Shown here piece by piece: positions 39,663 to 50,347 of a stretch of DNA of 64,000 nt (the first letter of the stretch is position 1; the number at the start of each line of letters is the position of its first letter). The stretch lies in NCBI RefSeq assembly GCF_963576545.1, contig NC_083656.1:8498811-8562810 (forward strand). Reading direction: 5' to 3'. The stretch comes from Limanda limanda (lineage: Eukaryota; Chordata; Actinopteri; Pleuronectiformes; Pleuronectidae). The position numbers were made by a program, and so were the translations under genes. The notes under the pieces were generated by a model that made no database searches, was not told the DNA's origin, and saw nothing but the letters and a program-made list of their open reading frames with translations.

Positions 39663-40796
39663 CTTTGGAAAAAGAAAGTGATACACTAAACGTAAGCTAA
39701 ATGGGAAAATACTTACATGAGCGTTAATGACAGAAAGTGCAAAGCAGAGGCTGTGGTTACATGTGGATGCAGAGCAGGTTAAACAGCGGGTTAGCGACCA
39801 AACAACTCAACAGAAAGTAAAGAAAAACAGAGCTGGGATCATGTCAAAAAAATGTTAAGTGCCATTGCTTTGCCTTCAGCCACCAAGCAGCCATATTGTG
39901 TCCATGCCTACAGCCAAAACAATCAGGAAATGATGCTTTCCATGTTTATGATGTAATTCAGAACCCGACATTAGCAGCATGCAGCTAACACACTTAACGT
40001 GTTACATAATGTTAAAGGGCTCAGCGACCGAATGTCAACCATATTGTCAATGCATTTCTATAAGATGTGATGTGTAGATTAGTTTCAGCGGCTGAATATG
40101 TTTTATTTTAGAACAGATTACTAACCGGTAAAAAGCTTGCCGTGTTCATTCAGCAGCTGTGGAAATGCAGCATGTGCTCATTCATATTTTTGAATGAACA
40201 ATTAAAGAATATCTGAGGGTAAATATTTTTTATCAGAGAATCAATTGTATATCATATTAGAAAGTACTCAGAATTCATACCTCTGCCAGTCCAAAATCCT
40301 CTTAACGGATTCATAAAAGAGAATATTTAGGTAATTGAAGTACACACAAGGATGGACAGAAATGGTAATTATTTGTATAATATCACAATTAGTGTAATTT
40401 AAATTCATCATATAGTTGTATAGTTGTCAACCATAGTTAACATGCCCTGCTCCTTGGTGGGTTGACTTTCTGGAGTTGTCCAGGGTAAAATGTGAGTTTG
40501 GAAATACCCCGATAAAACTGTAATTCTTGGCATAAAAATGTACAAGAAAGGAAAATTCCTAACCACAGTAAAACCGAATATATGGACGGAAACTACGAAG
40601 AGAAGCCTCGGTGCTTAGGAAAGACTGAAAGCCCTTTGTGGTTGCTTATTTTACCTTATGACTAGAAATGGTCTTGCTCAAGAGGCAGCTGTTCTGAGTG
40701 CGGTGTCATTAAATGCAAACTAAGACAATAAAGAAACACACAGACAAACATACACACATTTCCCGGACCACAGTGGACAGGCAGAGTTCGAGAGCT

Positions 40797-40812
40797 CTAC
40801 AGGGGCACGTAC
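40797..40812 (-). CDS. kcnma1: kcnma1 read-through C-terminus (YVPL, stop)
   Basis: When the donor at 40812/40813 is ignored, the reading frame continues AAG TAC GTG CCC CTG TAG. The channel then ends ...EKQKYVPL. Mammals produce a comparable ending (YVQEERL) by reading through the same donor, so the position is conserved. The fish version is shorter and keeps only the YV. Transcript use is an inference. Confidence 0.6.
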
Positions 40813-41034
40813 TTTTGTTTCTCTCGTTGGTCCCTGCTCTTGGCGCGGTTGGTGCGGTTGATGGTCGGGATGGAGTGGACGGAGGAGCTCTTTTTGCTGG
40901 AGGAATGGGATGAATGGGACGAGTGGGAGAGGTTGGTCCGAGACTGGCCGGCGTTGTGGTCAAACTGCATCAGGCAGAATATCAGGTCTGAGGGCACCAG
41001 CTCAAACGCATACGGCGGATTGGTTATGACGTAC
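40813..41034 (-). CDS. kcnma1: kcnma1 exon: Ser-rich C-tail
   Basis: This 222-nt exon encodes [51 protein letters not shown] and [20 protein letters not shown], then KQ, and ends in phase 2 (CAAAA|gtacgt). The acceptor is ctcctctag. It holds the end of RCK2 and the unstructured SHSSHSS/KKSSS tail typical of BK channels. If the donor is not used, translation reads KYVPL and stops at 40797-40799, the equivalent of the mammalian KYVQEERL ending. If it is used, the tail depends on the microexon at 39634-39662. The 1150-bp intron downstream contains that choice. Confidence 0.97.
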
Positions 41035-41169
41035 CTAGAGGAGAGGGGGAGCAGATGGGAGGCCAGGTCTAAATATAGTGGAGGTAGAAGTGATTATTTT
41101 TGACAAAGCCTATTTTCTTTTCATGGGTCCCGGTTGCGAGCGAGCACGCAGCAGGTCCGCCGCACTCAC

Positions 41170-41288
41170 CGTTTGGTGCATTGGGTTTGGCCGCCTAAAT
41201 GTGCGTCTCGTAGCCGATAGATGCCAAAACACAGCATGTTGTATGTTTTCAGGGCTTTACAAAACAGGTCGCCATAACAACCTCCGTC
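41170..41288 (-). CDS. kcnma1: kcnma1 exon: [18 protein letters not shown]
   Basis: This 119-nt exon encodes [39 protein letters not shown] and two bases of Arg. It is the last folded part of RCK2. The acceptor is ctttgcag and the donor gtgagt, ending in phase 2. It is separated from the tail exon by 135 bp. Confidence 0.98.
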
Positions 41289-42158
41289 CTGCAAAGGAAG
41301 GAACAAAAACACAGTGAAGTGCACAATCTGTATTTCAACAAAAAGCCACAATTACATGAACATTTTTTTTTTTTTTAATCCTCCTACATGTGGATGGTGT
41401 TCTTTTCTTTTACAGTTTTTTTTCTTCTGTGAACACTGTTGCTACTGAACAGAAGCTTTTACTTTGTGGGATCTGTCAGTGCAACGTTCTCCCACAAACA
41501 TTGTGGCTTGTCTACATGCAAGCAAACAGCGATCTGGAGTCTGGCTCTTTTTATGCTTTTCTTTCAGTTTTCCTTGATTCTGTATTTATCATGTGAACCA
41601 TCCTTATGTTCAATTAGCAATTTTTCTCTTGCGGCCACATCCAGGGCAGTTCACTACGATGCCATTGACCTTAGACTTCTTAATAATATGTGCAGCTGTG
41701 GTCACAGGAACATAGATCTACTGGGTGACGTTCTTATCCATTTACTTCTTCCTCATCTCCTTAAAAAACTCTTTTCCTCTCCTTCTCTTGTCTAGGTCCA
41801 GTGTGGTAAAAACAACGATACCTGAAACCATAGGAGGAGTCTGCTCCATTCAAAAAGACTGATTGACAGATTTTTAGATTGAAGATAACTGTGTCTAACA
41901 GACAGACAATAATCTGGTAGAATCCATATGCTATGCACTAGATTATATGTCTGATAATCTAATCTGATGATGCATGATTTGTATTTAAGCTCTTCATTTT
42001 ACCTTTTCACCTATTTCAACTATTTTCTGACGTAAAATCCCTTCTTCTTGAACTCGCAGCCGCCCCCCTTTCTCTGAGTCCTTCCTCTAAAGTCAGCTCC
42101 CACAATGCAAGGCGACAAAGATGTGCTCAGCCCCCCGGTGACAAGACCAGTCACTTAC

Positions 42159-42353
42159 CCCCAGGTCGGCAAAGGGCCCGTCGTACAGGGCCAGCTGTGC
42201 CACGCGACACCTGTCCCTGTTCGCCAGGGTCTGTGGCGTGCTGTAGCCACCACGCAGCGCGTTCTCCTCCGCCAGCAGCCCCTCCAGCTCCGGGGTCGCC
42301 CCGCCTGTTACCAGTGTCCGGATCAAGGTGAGGATATTATCATTGAAGTATGT
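42159..42353 (-). CDS. kcnma1: kcnma1 exon: [18 protein letters not shown]
   Basis: This 195-nt exon (65 codons, phase 0 to 0) encodes [60 protein letters not shown] and FADLG. It is a conserved C-terminal lobe of RCK2. The acceptor is cctttcag and the donor gtaagt. Differences from mammals are minor (EGLL for EALI, LYDG for LLDG). The 870-bp intron after it was read without finding a further exon. Confidence 0.98.
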
Positions 42354-43112
42354 CTGAAAGGATGAAGGTAGAGGGGAAGTGAGTCCTTAAGCAACCGCCG
42401 GCAAAGTCACAACTGAACCTTCTCAAAGTGCCGGCCAGGACAAATGGTGCTATCGAACTCTCCTCTGTCACGTCACATCGCTCCGTACACCCGGTGAGAA
42501 GACAGGAGAATCCAATTACTGCCGGTTACTCTCACTCCCGTCAGAGAGACACGGAGAGTCCATGAACACATTCGGGCTGTCCAGACATTTTTACATCCAG
42601 CTTTACAGATTGCACGTTAAGCCACTTTTCTTTTCTCAGTGTAGTTACCTTTTTAATTGCTTTGTTAATTCTAACAAGGGCACATGTCTGCCCTTTGCTT
42701 TGCTCCGCGGCCCCTTGTCTCCCCCTCCTGTACGGCACAGTGACATCTCCCTCGGCTGCCGACAGCACTATTGACTAAGATGATGGATGAGGGCTGTCCA
42801 TTAGGTAGCATTACCTTTGTCTACACTAGAGCGCACTTGAAGGCAGCTTTGTTCGAACCTCACTCAAACTGAAGGGCAGACAAATGAAGCCATCACACCT
42901 AGAACAAGTTCCAGTCCTGTCACCTTTTGCTTTTTAATGGGAGCAGAGTGCGCTTTCATTTATAAAAAAATCTCTCTCCTGATATCACACCACGAGACTT
43001 CTGCGCATATTTCAGATCGCTGACATGTATGATATGTCACAGCACAGAAACCTCTCTCATAATCTCCTTATCGCTACACATTTGTCATTTAGATGCATTG
43101 ATTCTGACTTAC

Positions 43113-43243
43113 AGCGCTCATTAAGGAATCCAGCACGCTGACTGCAAACGCCGTCCCACAGGCGAACGGCTGCGTGAGGTATAACTCCGTGTCGGGGTCG
43201 TCGTCGTCATCTTGGTCCAGGAACTGCACATTTGAGTCATTCA
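43113..43243 (-). CDS. kcnma1: kcnma1 exon: calcium bowl
   Basis: This 131-nt exon encodes (V)[17 protein letters not shown], then [20 protein letters not shown] and DSLMSA. The run of Asp after FLDQ is the calcium bowl, the high-affinity Ca2+ site of RCK2, with all acidic positions intact. The acceptor is acccgtag and the donor gtaagt. It enters in phase 1 and leaves in phase 0. The 759-bp intron that follows has no recognised element. Confidence 0.98.
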
Positions 43244-44220
43244 CTACGGGTGTTAAAGTAAAAGGAAAGAGGTTATTTCAATTCTGTTTGTTTCGTTTCC
43301 TCCAAAATAAAACCATGTCTTGTGGGTTTGATTGGAAAAACATGGATCAGGCAAATACTTCAGTTGATGTGAAGAGGAAAGACACCAAAGTAAAAGTGGC
43401 TGTGCACAACAGTCAGCGGCTGCAGATATGGACTGTAGTACAAATCTGTTTTTGACAGATTCTCCTTTTTTTTGGTTTGTTCTGAATTTGGGCAAAATTG
43501 CGTTTTCTTTCAATCAGTTGAAATGAAAAACAGTCAGATCATCGTGTTTGAACTTGTGGCCCACACGCCACAGCTACATTCCATATCCAGGAGATTCATG
43601 CACAATCATAACACCATGCACATTGTCAAAGCCCCGGGCCTCGATTCCAAGTCCTCCTGAGGTCAATATGAGAAACACCAATAAGCCATTGTTTGTCTTG
43701 CAAATCCAAGACAGAACTTCCAATTACTTGAACTTGCATGTCAAAACAAATGAAAGCATCTCATTGCCCCAGAACCTTCTTTGAAGATGCCTTTCAGCAC
43801 CCCCGAAAAAAAAAACATATGTAGTAGCTGGGAGAAAGTAATGATGTGAAAAATTTAGTTTTGAGAAGCGCTACTTCTGTGAGGACAGAAATAAAACGTC
43901 AGTCATATCGACAGGGCCGAGATGAAAGAAGGGGCCGGAGAATGTGATCCGACAGAAGATGCTACGAGAACTGCCACGAGGACTTCAGAGGGATCAAAGG
44001 CCTTGTAATTCTTTAGAAAAATAAAAGGGAACAATTTTGCCTTGAGATAAGGGGCCAAAAACAAGACAGGCAATTTCAACCAGAACCAAGGGGAAGATGT
44101 GCTCAAAGTGATGCTATGGGAATGGACTGAGCCGTCTTGTGCAGCGAGAGAAATCAAAAGGAAAAAAGCTGATGTGGAGGCAGCTACAACACTGCAGCAC
44201 AGGACGGAGGCACTTCTTAC

Positions 44221-44304
44221 CCAGCTCCGTTATCATTTGTATGTTGATCCCACTGCTTTTATCCTGACTGAATGAAATCACAGGCACTTTTTTGCCCGGA
44301 TTTG
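44221..44304 (-). CDS. kcnma1: kcnma1 alternative exon N2 (PGKKVPVISFSQDKSSG)
   Basis: This 84-nt exon (phase 1 to 1) encodes ANPGKKVPVISFSQDKSSGI and NIQMITEL. It matches the mammalian alternative insert that begins AKPGKLPLVSVNQEKNSG. The acceptor is caccgttag and the donor gtaaga. Both this exon and N1 end in ITEL and splice to the same calcium-bowl exon, so they look like diverged duplicates used alternatively. The shared phase means frame alone does not forbid using both. N2 lacks the RQTS kinase site of N1. Confidence 0.93.
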
Positions 44305-44507
44305 CTAACGGTGCTGGACAAGTGTTGAGGAGAAAACTGGAGTTACTGGAGCATATATAAAACAACAAAGTCTCAACTTTTAAGTGCGGTTAATCTCACG
44401 TTGACAGCCTGTAATTGCAGAAATGGTGTTTTCGCATCTATTTACAACTTTTAAACAACAAGTTAGAATATCAATCATGTGACACAGCCGAGCAGCAGCG
44501 ATCGTAC

Positions 44508-44621
44508 CTAGTTCTGTGATGATGGGAATGTTTGCTCCTGTGGTGACAGACGTCTGCCTCACTAATCCATGGACGGGGCTGTTTTCAGGAGACGATCGGT
44601 CCATCCCAGGTGGTGTGAACC
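44508..44621 (-). CDS. kcnma1: kcnma1 alternative exon N1 ([15 protein letters not shown] site)
   Basis: This 114-nt exon (phase 1 to 1) encodes [29 protein letters not shown] and ANIPIITEL. It is the form normally shown in BK reference proteins and leads into the calcium bowl. RQTS corresponds to mammalian RQPS, the well-known C-terminal PKA target. The acceptor has only TCCTTTAG between a long UG repeat and the exon, so it looks weak. The donor is gtacga. The alternative exon N2 lies 203 bp further on and ends in the same ITEL. Confidence 0.96.
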
Positions 44622-44626
44622 CTAAA

Positions 44627-44628
<2 letters not shown>

Positions 44629-44689
<61 letters not shown>

Positions 44690-44707
44690 TACACACACAC
44701 ACACACA
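44629..44707 (-). repeat. (CA)n/(TG)n microsatellite at the N1 acceptor
   Basis: About 79 bp of CA repeat with a few interruptions (caaac, catac). On the kcnma1 strand it is a UG repeat that ends seven bases before the acceptor AG of exon N1. It therefore occupies the place of the polypyrimidine tract. Confidence 0.95.
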
Positions 44708-45609
44708 TATGACACAAGGCACATGTGTTAATGCAATATTCAATACTTCATCAGCAGCTACAAACAGGCATATCAGCAGAACTAATACACGGGGGCTACT
44801 TCACCCATTGCCGGCCACTGGTAAGGCATTAAGTTGCTGAGTGCGATGTTAGCGCACTCTTGACAAGAGCCAATATTAGTCTATATATAATAGATGTGAC
44901 ATACTGCTCATTTTGTTTCCCTCAGACTGTGTGTGCACGTAGACAAAAACCTTTTACACACACACGCACAACGCATGTACAGTGCGGAGCCATGAAAAAG
45001 AAAAAATAACTGACGCAAGATTGAATTCAGATTGACTTGACATTCCTTGCTTTCCTCGGACTGACAAGTAAGCACATTAAATCAATGATGCTGTATGTAT
45101 TATACATGGGCCGTGTTTTGACATCCATCACTTACTGCTGACTCAGGCAAATGCGAGGTCATACATGTATTAGAGGAATAATGAAATTGGCAGGGAATTT
45201 TTTCTCCCCTGTCCTCGGGTCAAAAGGTTTCTAAAAGCATTTCTCTCAATGACCGTTATTGAAGGGCCATCACACGCTGACTGATTGCGTCGCTCACTGG
45301 TTTGAGAGCTGTAATGTGCAATATTCATAAATTATAAAACATTGTTATTTTACCCAGAAAGCACACATTGCAAAAATAAAAAAAACATGCGAGCCAGGTG
45401 AGGCCGTTGTGCCGACGCGGCGCTTGTTGCCACCAATTAGGTTCGTGAAGAAAGCAGTTGTTATAGTAACCTGAGGAATAGTCACTTGGGTTTACTGTCA
45501 AATGCGTTGACATGGGGTCAGCCAGGCAGCACCCAGTGAGGGATATTCTCTGTGCCAGCGCCCTGTCCCTCATAGGCAGTGCAGTGAACTATGATAGGGC
45601 ACTCCTTAC

Positions 45610-45802
45610 CTTGGGAATTAGCCTGCAAGACCCCGATGCTGTCGTCAAACTGCATGGATTTGATGTTGAGTGACGCCAAGATGCATTCTTTGTCCTGCAG
45701 TGATGCGTCGTCAATATTGTTCTGATTGGCTGACAGGATGACACACATGTCACAGAGGTTGATGTTGACAGCCCTCAGATCTGCCCGACTCAACGGTGTA
45801 CC
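45610..45802 (-). CDS. kcnma1: kcnma1 exon: RCK2, [20 protein letters not shown]
   Basis: This 193-nt exon encodes [60 protein letters not shown] and ANSQ, and ends in phase 1. It is nearly identical to mammalian RCK2. The acceptor is ctcaaag and the donor gtaagg. Its donor is the upstream partner of the two alternative exons before the calcium bowl. The 988-bp intron ends in a long TG repeat. Confidence 0.98.
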
Positions 45803-46445
45803 CTTTGAGAGGTAGGGAGGGGAGAAGAGAGTTTGTTATCCCAGCGATCGTAATGAAGACGTAGGTAAACGTAACTCTTACATTTGAGCGTCCTCATCCT
45901 CAAGACTTATTTCAACCTGCTCCCCAATAAAATATTATAACATGGAGGATAATTCCTTTGTCAGAAATGTTCTTAAGGACGTTTAGCTGATATCTGAACC
46001 TGAATAAGGCTATTATAGGTAAAGATCATGGTTTTTCCCTAAACATTAAAAAGTTGTCCTGTGTAAATATGTCTCCACAGTAAGGATGATGTAATTTAAA
46101 AGCTTATTAACTAAAACCAAATTATTTTACTGATCTCCACCAAGGACCTTTAGTTGTGAAGTGTGAAAATGTCATGTTTTAGTTGCCAAGAGTGAATATT
46201 TTTGGAAGAATTCATGAAACATGCTGACAATCAAAATAAATCCAGCAAAAATATTTTTGCATGAGGAGTGAACAGTTTGCAGATCCATGTAATTTAAATA
46301 TTTCTCCACTGTAGTATTGAAACAAGCATTTTGTTTCTGAAAATTAGTTTTATATGAAGTGTTTAAGAGACAGGATCATTCACTTTGTCAAACCTGTTAC
46401 AGTTCGACATACTAATGGTCTAAATGTGCAATCTGCTTCACTCAC

Positions 46446-46670
46446 AGGCAGAATAGAAAGTTTGGGGAAGTTGTGAAGAGTCTCCCATTCGCGCTTCAGA
46501 TACTCGAGCGAGCCGACAAACACAATGTGCTTCAGCTCGTGGTAGTGAAAGTTGCTCGCTCTCAGCGGCATGACAAAGTTCCGGAGGCCGATCAAGGCTG
46601 ATTTCACGTCTCCGAAGATGCACACGACCACGTGACCACTCAGGACAGTCATGGCCGCCTCGCTCCGGGT
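46446..46670 (-). CDS. kcnma1: kcnma1 exon: start of RCK2
   Basis: This 225-nt exon (75 codons, phase 0 to 0) encodes [60 protein letters not shown] and [15 protein letters not shown]. It is the first Rossmann-type unit of RCK2, the domain that carries the high-affinity Ca2+ site. The acceptor, cccctcag, follows a C-rich tract, and the donor is gtgagt. It is the longest constitutive exon in the window. The 643-bp intron after it is AT-rich with no recognised feature. Confidence 0.98.
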
Positions 46671-46988
46671 CTGAGGGGGAAAAGACAAGATGTTTATAAC
46701 TAAACACTGTCTATTTAAACAGATGTTAACACTCTCTCCTCTTTTACCTCCTGCTAGCAAGCTGTTTATGACTATTTCTGTCATTTGAATAATGGCATGT
46801 GTATCAGTGCAAGACATGTTCTATGTACAGGTCGTTCCATATAGCAAATGACAAGTCAAACACCTCATTAGAGTGTTTAAGTGCCCTGTCGACCTCTGAT
46901 GGTGCTTTGTAACGTGACACATCTGTCACCGGGCAGAAGAGTGTCAGGGAAAAATGACCTGAGCCGCGTAAAAAGGAGCAGAACCCAC

Positions 46989-47112
46989 CAGGATGACCTT
47001 CTCGATGTCTTTGGACTGGCACCAGTGAAACATCCCTGTCGAGTCGTATTTCTTTATGTTCTCGTCCATGTTCTCAATCTGCTCGTTGCCGGGGACGACG
47101 AGTGGGTCATGT
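46989..47112 (-). CDS. kcnma1: kcnma1 exon: HDPLVVPGN to KVIL
   Basis: This 124-nt exon encodes [20 protein letters not shown] and [20 protein letters not shown] plus L. It corresponds to the mammalian HDPLLIPGND...[10 protein letters not shown] segment just before RCK2. The acceptor is gtgattag and the donor gtgggt. It enters in phase 2 and leaves in phase 0. The next intron is 318 bp. Confidence 0.97.
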
Positions 47113-48204
47113 CTAATCACACAAAAGACGAGAGGGAGGCAATGAAAGAATGTCATCGAGACTCTGTGACTGTGGATGAAAGTGAACCCGCTCTGGGGAT
47201 TTGACTAATGAAGCCAAAATATTAAAAGATAACCCAGCGACTATAGTTTGCTGGCAGGATTACAAGAGTTAGTCATAAAAATGTGACGACTAATGAGTGA
47301 GAAGATTAAACACAACGAATTCAGATGAATACAATCAAATACTAATGAATAAATAAATAAATAATACTTTAAACATTAAAATGTCAAAAACATTCATAAC
47401 ACGCCATCAAATTTCAAGAATCTTACAAAAAAATACATCACTCATATAAAAAAAAGTCGCTTTTTCCCCTTTTCCTCTCCGTACTCCTGTCAGAGGCCAT
47501 CTGCACAAATGCCAACAACGCTGCCATGTCATCAAGCAGAGCGACATCAGCGGCGGCAGCCAGGCGGAAGGAGATGGCAGCAACACACTGCGCTGACTGG
47601 CAGGAGCACGGAGATGCAATTACGCCCCCTTACAGCGTACAGCTTCTGACTTAGAGGGCCGTGCCATAAAAGCTTTAACAGACCAGACTTTAAATATTTC
47701 AGCAATTTGCCCAATCATATTTGCTTTCCAAAGTGAAGGGTATTAATTTTTAAAGGGAGCATTGGAACTACATAAGCTAATTTCACTGAGCGGTGAGCGC
47801 CAACACTGACCACTGAAGTGGCCTCCGGGCATGAGTACCTGCGGTTGTACCAGGCTTGTTCAGGTCAGAGCCACTCCATCGTTTGAGTTCCTGGTTCTGA
47901 TGCTTTTGATACCAAAACCATCATTTAGATTTCAAACCCAAAAAAAGAAAAAAGTAACAAGCATTTAAATAGTAGATTAACTGGCAACAAACCCAAATCG
48001 CAATAAAATATAAAATAATATATTTTTAAATCAAATATCTTCTTCCTTACAGATATTTTGACTTGTGGCAGATGGAAAATCCCCGGTCTAAATAATGAAT
48101 TGAATTAATGATAATTGTGTGATTTTCCTACTGTGACATTTACAAATATCTGCTGAGAAAACATGTTTAAATGTAAGAAGCTCTAGCCCCAAAAAACAAT
48201 AACA

Positions 48205-48550
48205 AGGCTCAACAGCCCCCTTGTGAAACTCCATTTAAATTAACAAGATCTCGATTTTTATTTTGCACTGCACCAAAATGCAAACACTTACAAATCACAA
48301 TGAGTCCTCATAAACATTTCAGATTATTTTCATGAAGATCCATGAATTATTCTCTGGGACATCAGCTAAATGGTTGAAGAACATCCCTGTGTTGCAACGA
48401 AAAACAAATTGAAAAATAATTCTTGGATCTGCCCCTTGATCCGAACCTACACCAAAATTAAAAAAAGTTCTCCTGACCCATACTGCATTTTTCCACCAAG
48501 TTTTATAGAAATATGTTCATTCATTTTTGAGTAATCCAAACAAACACAGA
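48205..48550 (+). mobile_element. interspersed repeat family R1, copy D
   Basis: This copy aligns by eye, block by block, with 6755-7085. Both have cccttgtgaa.. then agatct..atttttattt, a cttggatc..ccttgatc block, aaattaaaaaa.gtt, and catttttccaccaagtttta versus catccttgcacatagtttca. Both copies are decayed and non-coding. This one is in a kcnma1 intron. Confidence 0.55.
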
Positions 48551-49302
48551 TGCAAAAATTCCAGTGGAAATCAATACCTGATTTCTGTCTTTTAACGGTG
48601 AAGGGAATATAAAAACTCCAAATCACTACAACCAGCCAATGCGGTCGAACACGACCAGCCACAGTGGATCCACCGAGCCGCCGCGCTGCCCAACACAATT
48701 CCCCTCGCACTAAATCAATTTTGTCAGATTGAGATCACGGCTGAAGATGTTTCCTCCTGAAAACACAGACAGCAGCCTTCTGTCTCTGTCTGAAACCTTT
48801 TAAATACTTCACGTCCTCTCCACATAAGAGGAGCATCTCTTTAATCCGTGTGAGTACTTTAAAAGAATGCTACCTTAAGTAGCACGTTAAGTATGCATGA
48901 AAGTGTCAGCTGAAACTACCATCCCTCAGGCTCCGAGAGACTGAAGCCAAAAAAGCCCGCCTTTGGGCTTATATACCCCTAGGCAAGACCTGGATGTACT
49001 TTCAAGGATAGAAGCAGTTGGAGAGGAAAATGTCTTTTCTGCCACTTTCAACCTCTCAGGCTCAAATTCGTCAAAGCAATTTTAATTCAAAGGGACACGG
49101 TGTGTGCAAATTGAACTCTGTGGTTCAAGGTACGTAAACATTATATTTTAAAAGTGCGAAACTCGAGAACTGAAGTGTACGATGCACAAGTGGGATTAAA
49201 TATATCACCTTGTCAAAGTTCAACACACTGGAAACCGGAAAACTATTGTTCTGTATATTGCTTCATTAACAACCTCAAGTAGTGGGATTGTTATATTACA
49301 AC

Positions 49303-49525
49303 TGGTGGTGGCACAGTGGTATAGCGGTTAGCACTGTCGACTGGAGACTCTGAATGGACCATACATGTGAATGTGAGTCTTTATATGTTCTTCTTTATAT
49401 GTTGGCCAAGCACTGGACTGCCGACGTGTCCAGGGTGTGTCCCAACTCTCACCCCATGCCAGCTGGGATTGGCTCCAGCTCCCACTCATTCAAGGATAAG
49501 CGGCATAGTTGATCTATAAAATGTC
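49303..49525 (+). mobile_element. degraded fish repeat (ggtggcacagtgg...cagctgggattggctcc)
   Basis: The sequence runs ggtggcacagtgg, gcggttagcactgtcga, gtgaatgtgag, gtccagggtgtgtccc, cagctgggattggctccagc, gataagcgg. These blocks occur in this order in a very common teleost interspersed repeat. The middle part appears deleted. It lies in the kcnma1 intron between the linker exon and the HDPLVVPGN exon. Confidence 0.7.
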
Positions 49526-49552
49526 AGAAAGTATAAAAATAAAATAATTTAC

Positions 49553-49665
49553 TTGGCCGACCCGGTGGCGGAGAGGTTAGTGGGCAGAGCACATGGGCCC
49601 ATTCGCCTTGAGCCTATGACTCCCTTCCTGTCTCTCCTTCACTCTGCTGTCAAATGAATAATTAT
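49553..49665 (+). mobile_element. tRNA-derived SINE-like fragment
   Basis: The order cccggtggcggagaggttag, gcagagcacatgggccca, ttgagcctatgactcccttc, tgtctctcctt, and an A/T-rich tail resembles a tRNA-derived SINE of spiny-rayed fishes. It lies about 30 bp after the preceding repeat and is degraded. Confidence 0.5.
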
Positions 49666-49973
49666 AATAATAAGTCTTCAAATGACGTGTGACCTCCACA
49701 GTTTCTTATTTACGATGATGTAAAAACTAAATAAGATCCTCGCTTTTGAAAAGCTCAGATCCAACGAATGTTTGCGTTTCCTGTTTAACGAATCAGGACG
49801 TTGATTCATTTCCTGTCAACACACTAATCTATTAACTCAGCCTGACATTAATCCTCCATAACTCTCTTGGTTGTGTTCTATATCATCCGTCTCTGCTTGA
49901 ATCTAAGATGCAAGACTGAACGCATTTAGTGGTTTTACACCTCAGCTAAATATTTCATCAGAAGTCAAATGTT

Positions 49974-50347
49974 TCAGCACTCACTCAGTGGAGCCGCTGT
50001 CACTTCGGTTTGTCCTTGTGGAGATGACTGGTGAGGCAGCGCTCTGCCAGGATAGCTATCGCTCACTGTCAGCCACGACGGCCTGTCACTATCCTGCACC
50101 GCCGATTGCCTCAGCGGTGCTGCCGCAGACATGACGTGTGTGTCACAGTGCGGCGCGATGTGACCAAACGTGTTGTGACATCCCACAATTAGATGTGTCT
50201 TATGACCCATCAAGGAGCCTGTGGAAATGGTGTTAATTTCAGTGAAGTCGTCGTCACTAAGTTCCAGACGGGGCGTGTTAGTTTGCTGAGACGTGTGGAA
50301 ACGGGAGACGGGTTCGGCTTCCGCAGCTGAACGCTTGCTTCTTTTGT
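49974..50347 (-). other. unexplained open frame in the 5.2-kb intron
   Basis: On the minus strand a frame stays open for about 370 nt. It includes TPRLELSDDDFTEINTISTG, then CDTHVMSAAAPLRQSAVQDS and ...SDSYPGRALPHQSSPQGQTE, and stops at SEC. A possible acceptor (ccatttccacag) and donor (A|gtgagt) lie inside, but both are phase 1 in this frame. The flanking kcnma1 exons meet in phase 2, so it cannot be a simple cassette. I do not recognise the protein. It may be a chance ORF, a relic, or an alternative terminal exon. Confidence 0.25.

Noticed and set aside
39717..39750. A 34-nt block with acceptor ccacag and strong donor gtaagt in the intron before the last exon
   Set aside because: Its length puts the last exon in a frame that matches neither known tail, and the peptide resembles no BK isoform.
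40660..40680. atgactagaaatgg, resembling the MTRMG microexon
   Set aside because: It is on the plus strand, opposite to kcnma1, and has no splice sites. The true microexon is at 39634-39662.
49303..49380. tRNA-like start (ggtggcacagtgg...gcggttagc)
   Set aside because: It belongs to a common fish interspersed repeat. No complete cloverleaf can be drawn, so it is not a tRNA gene.
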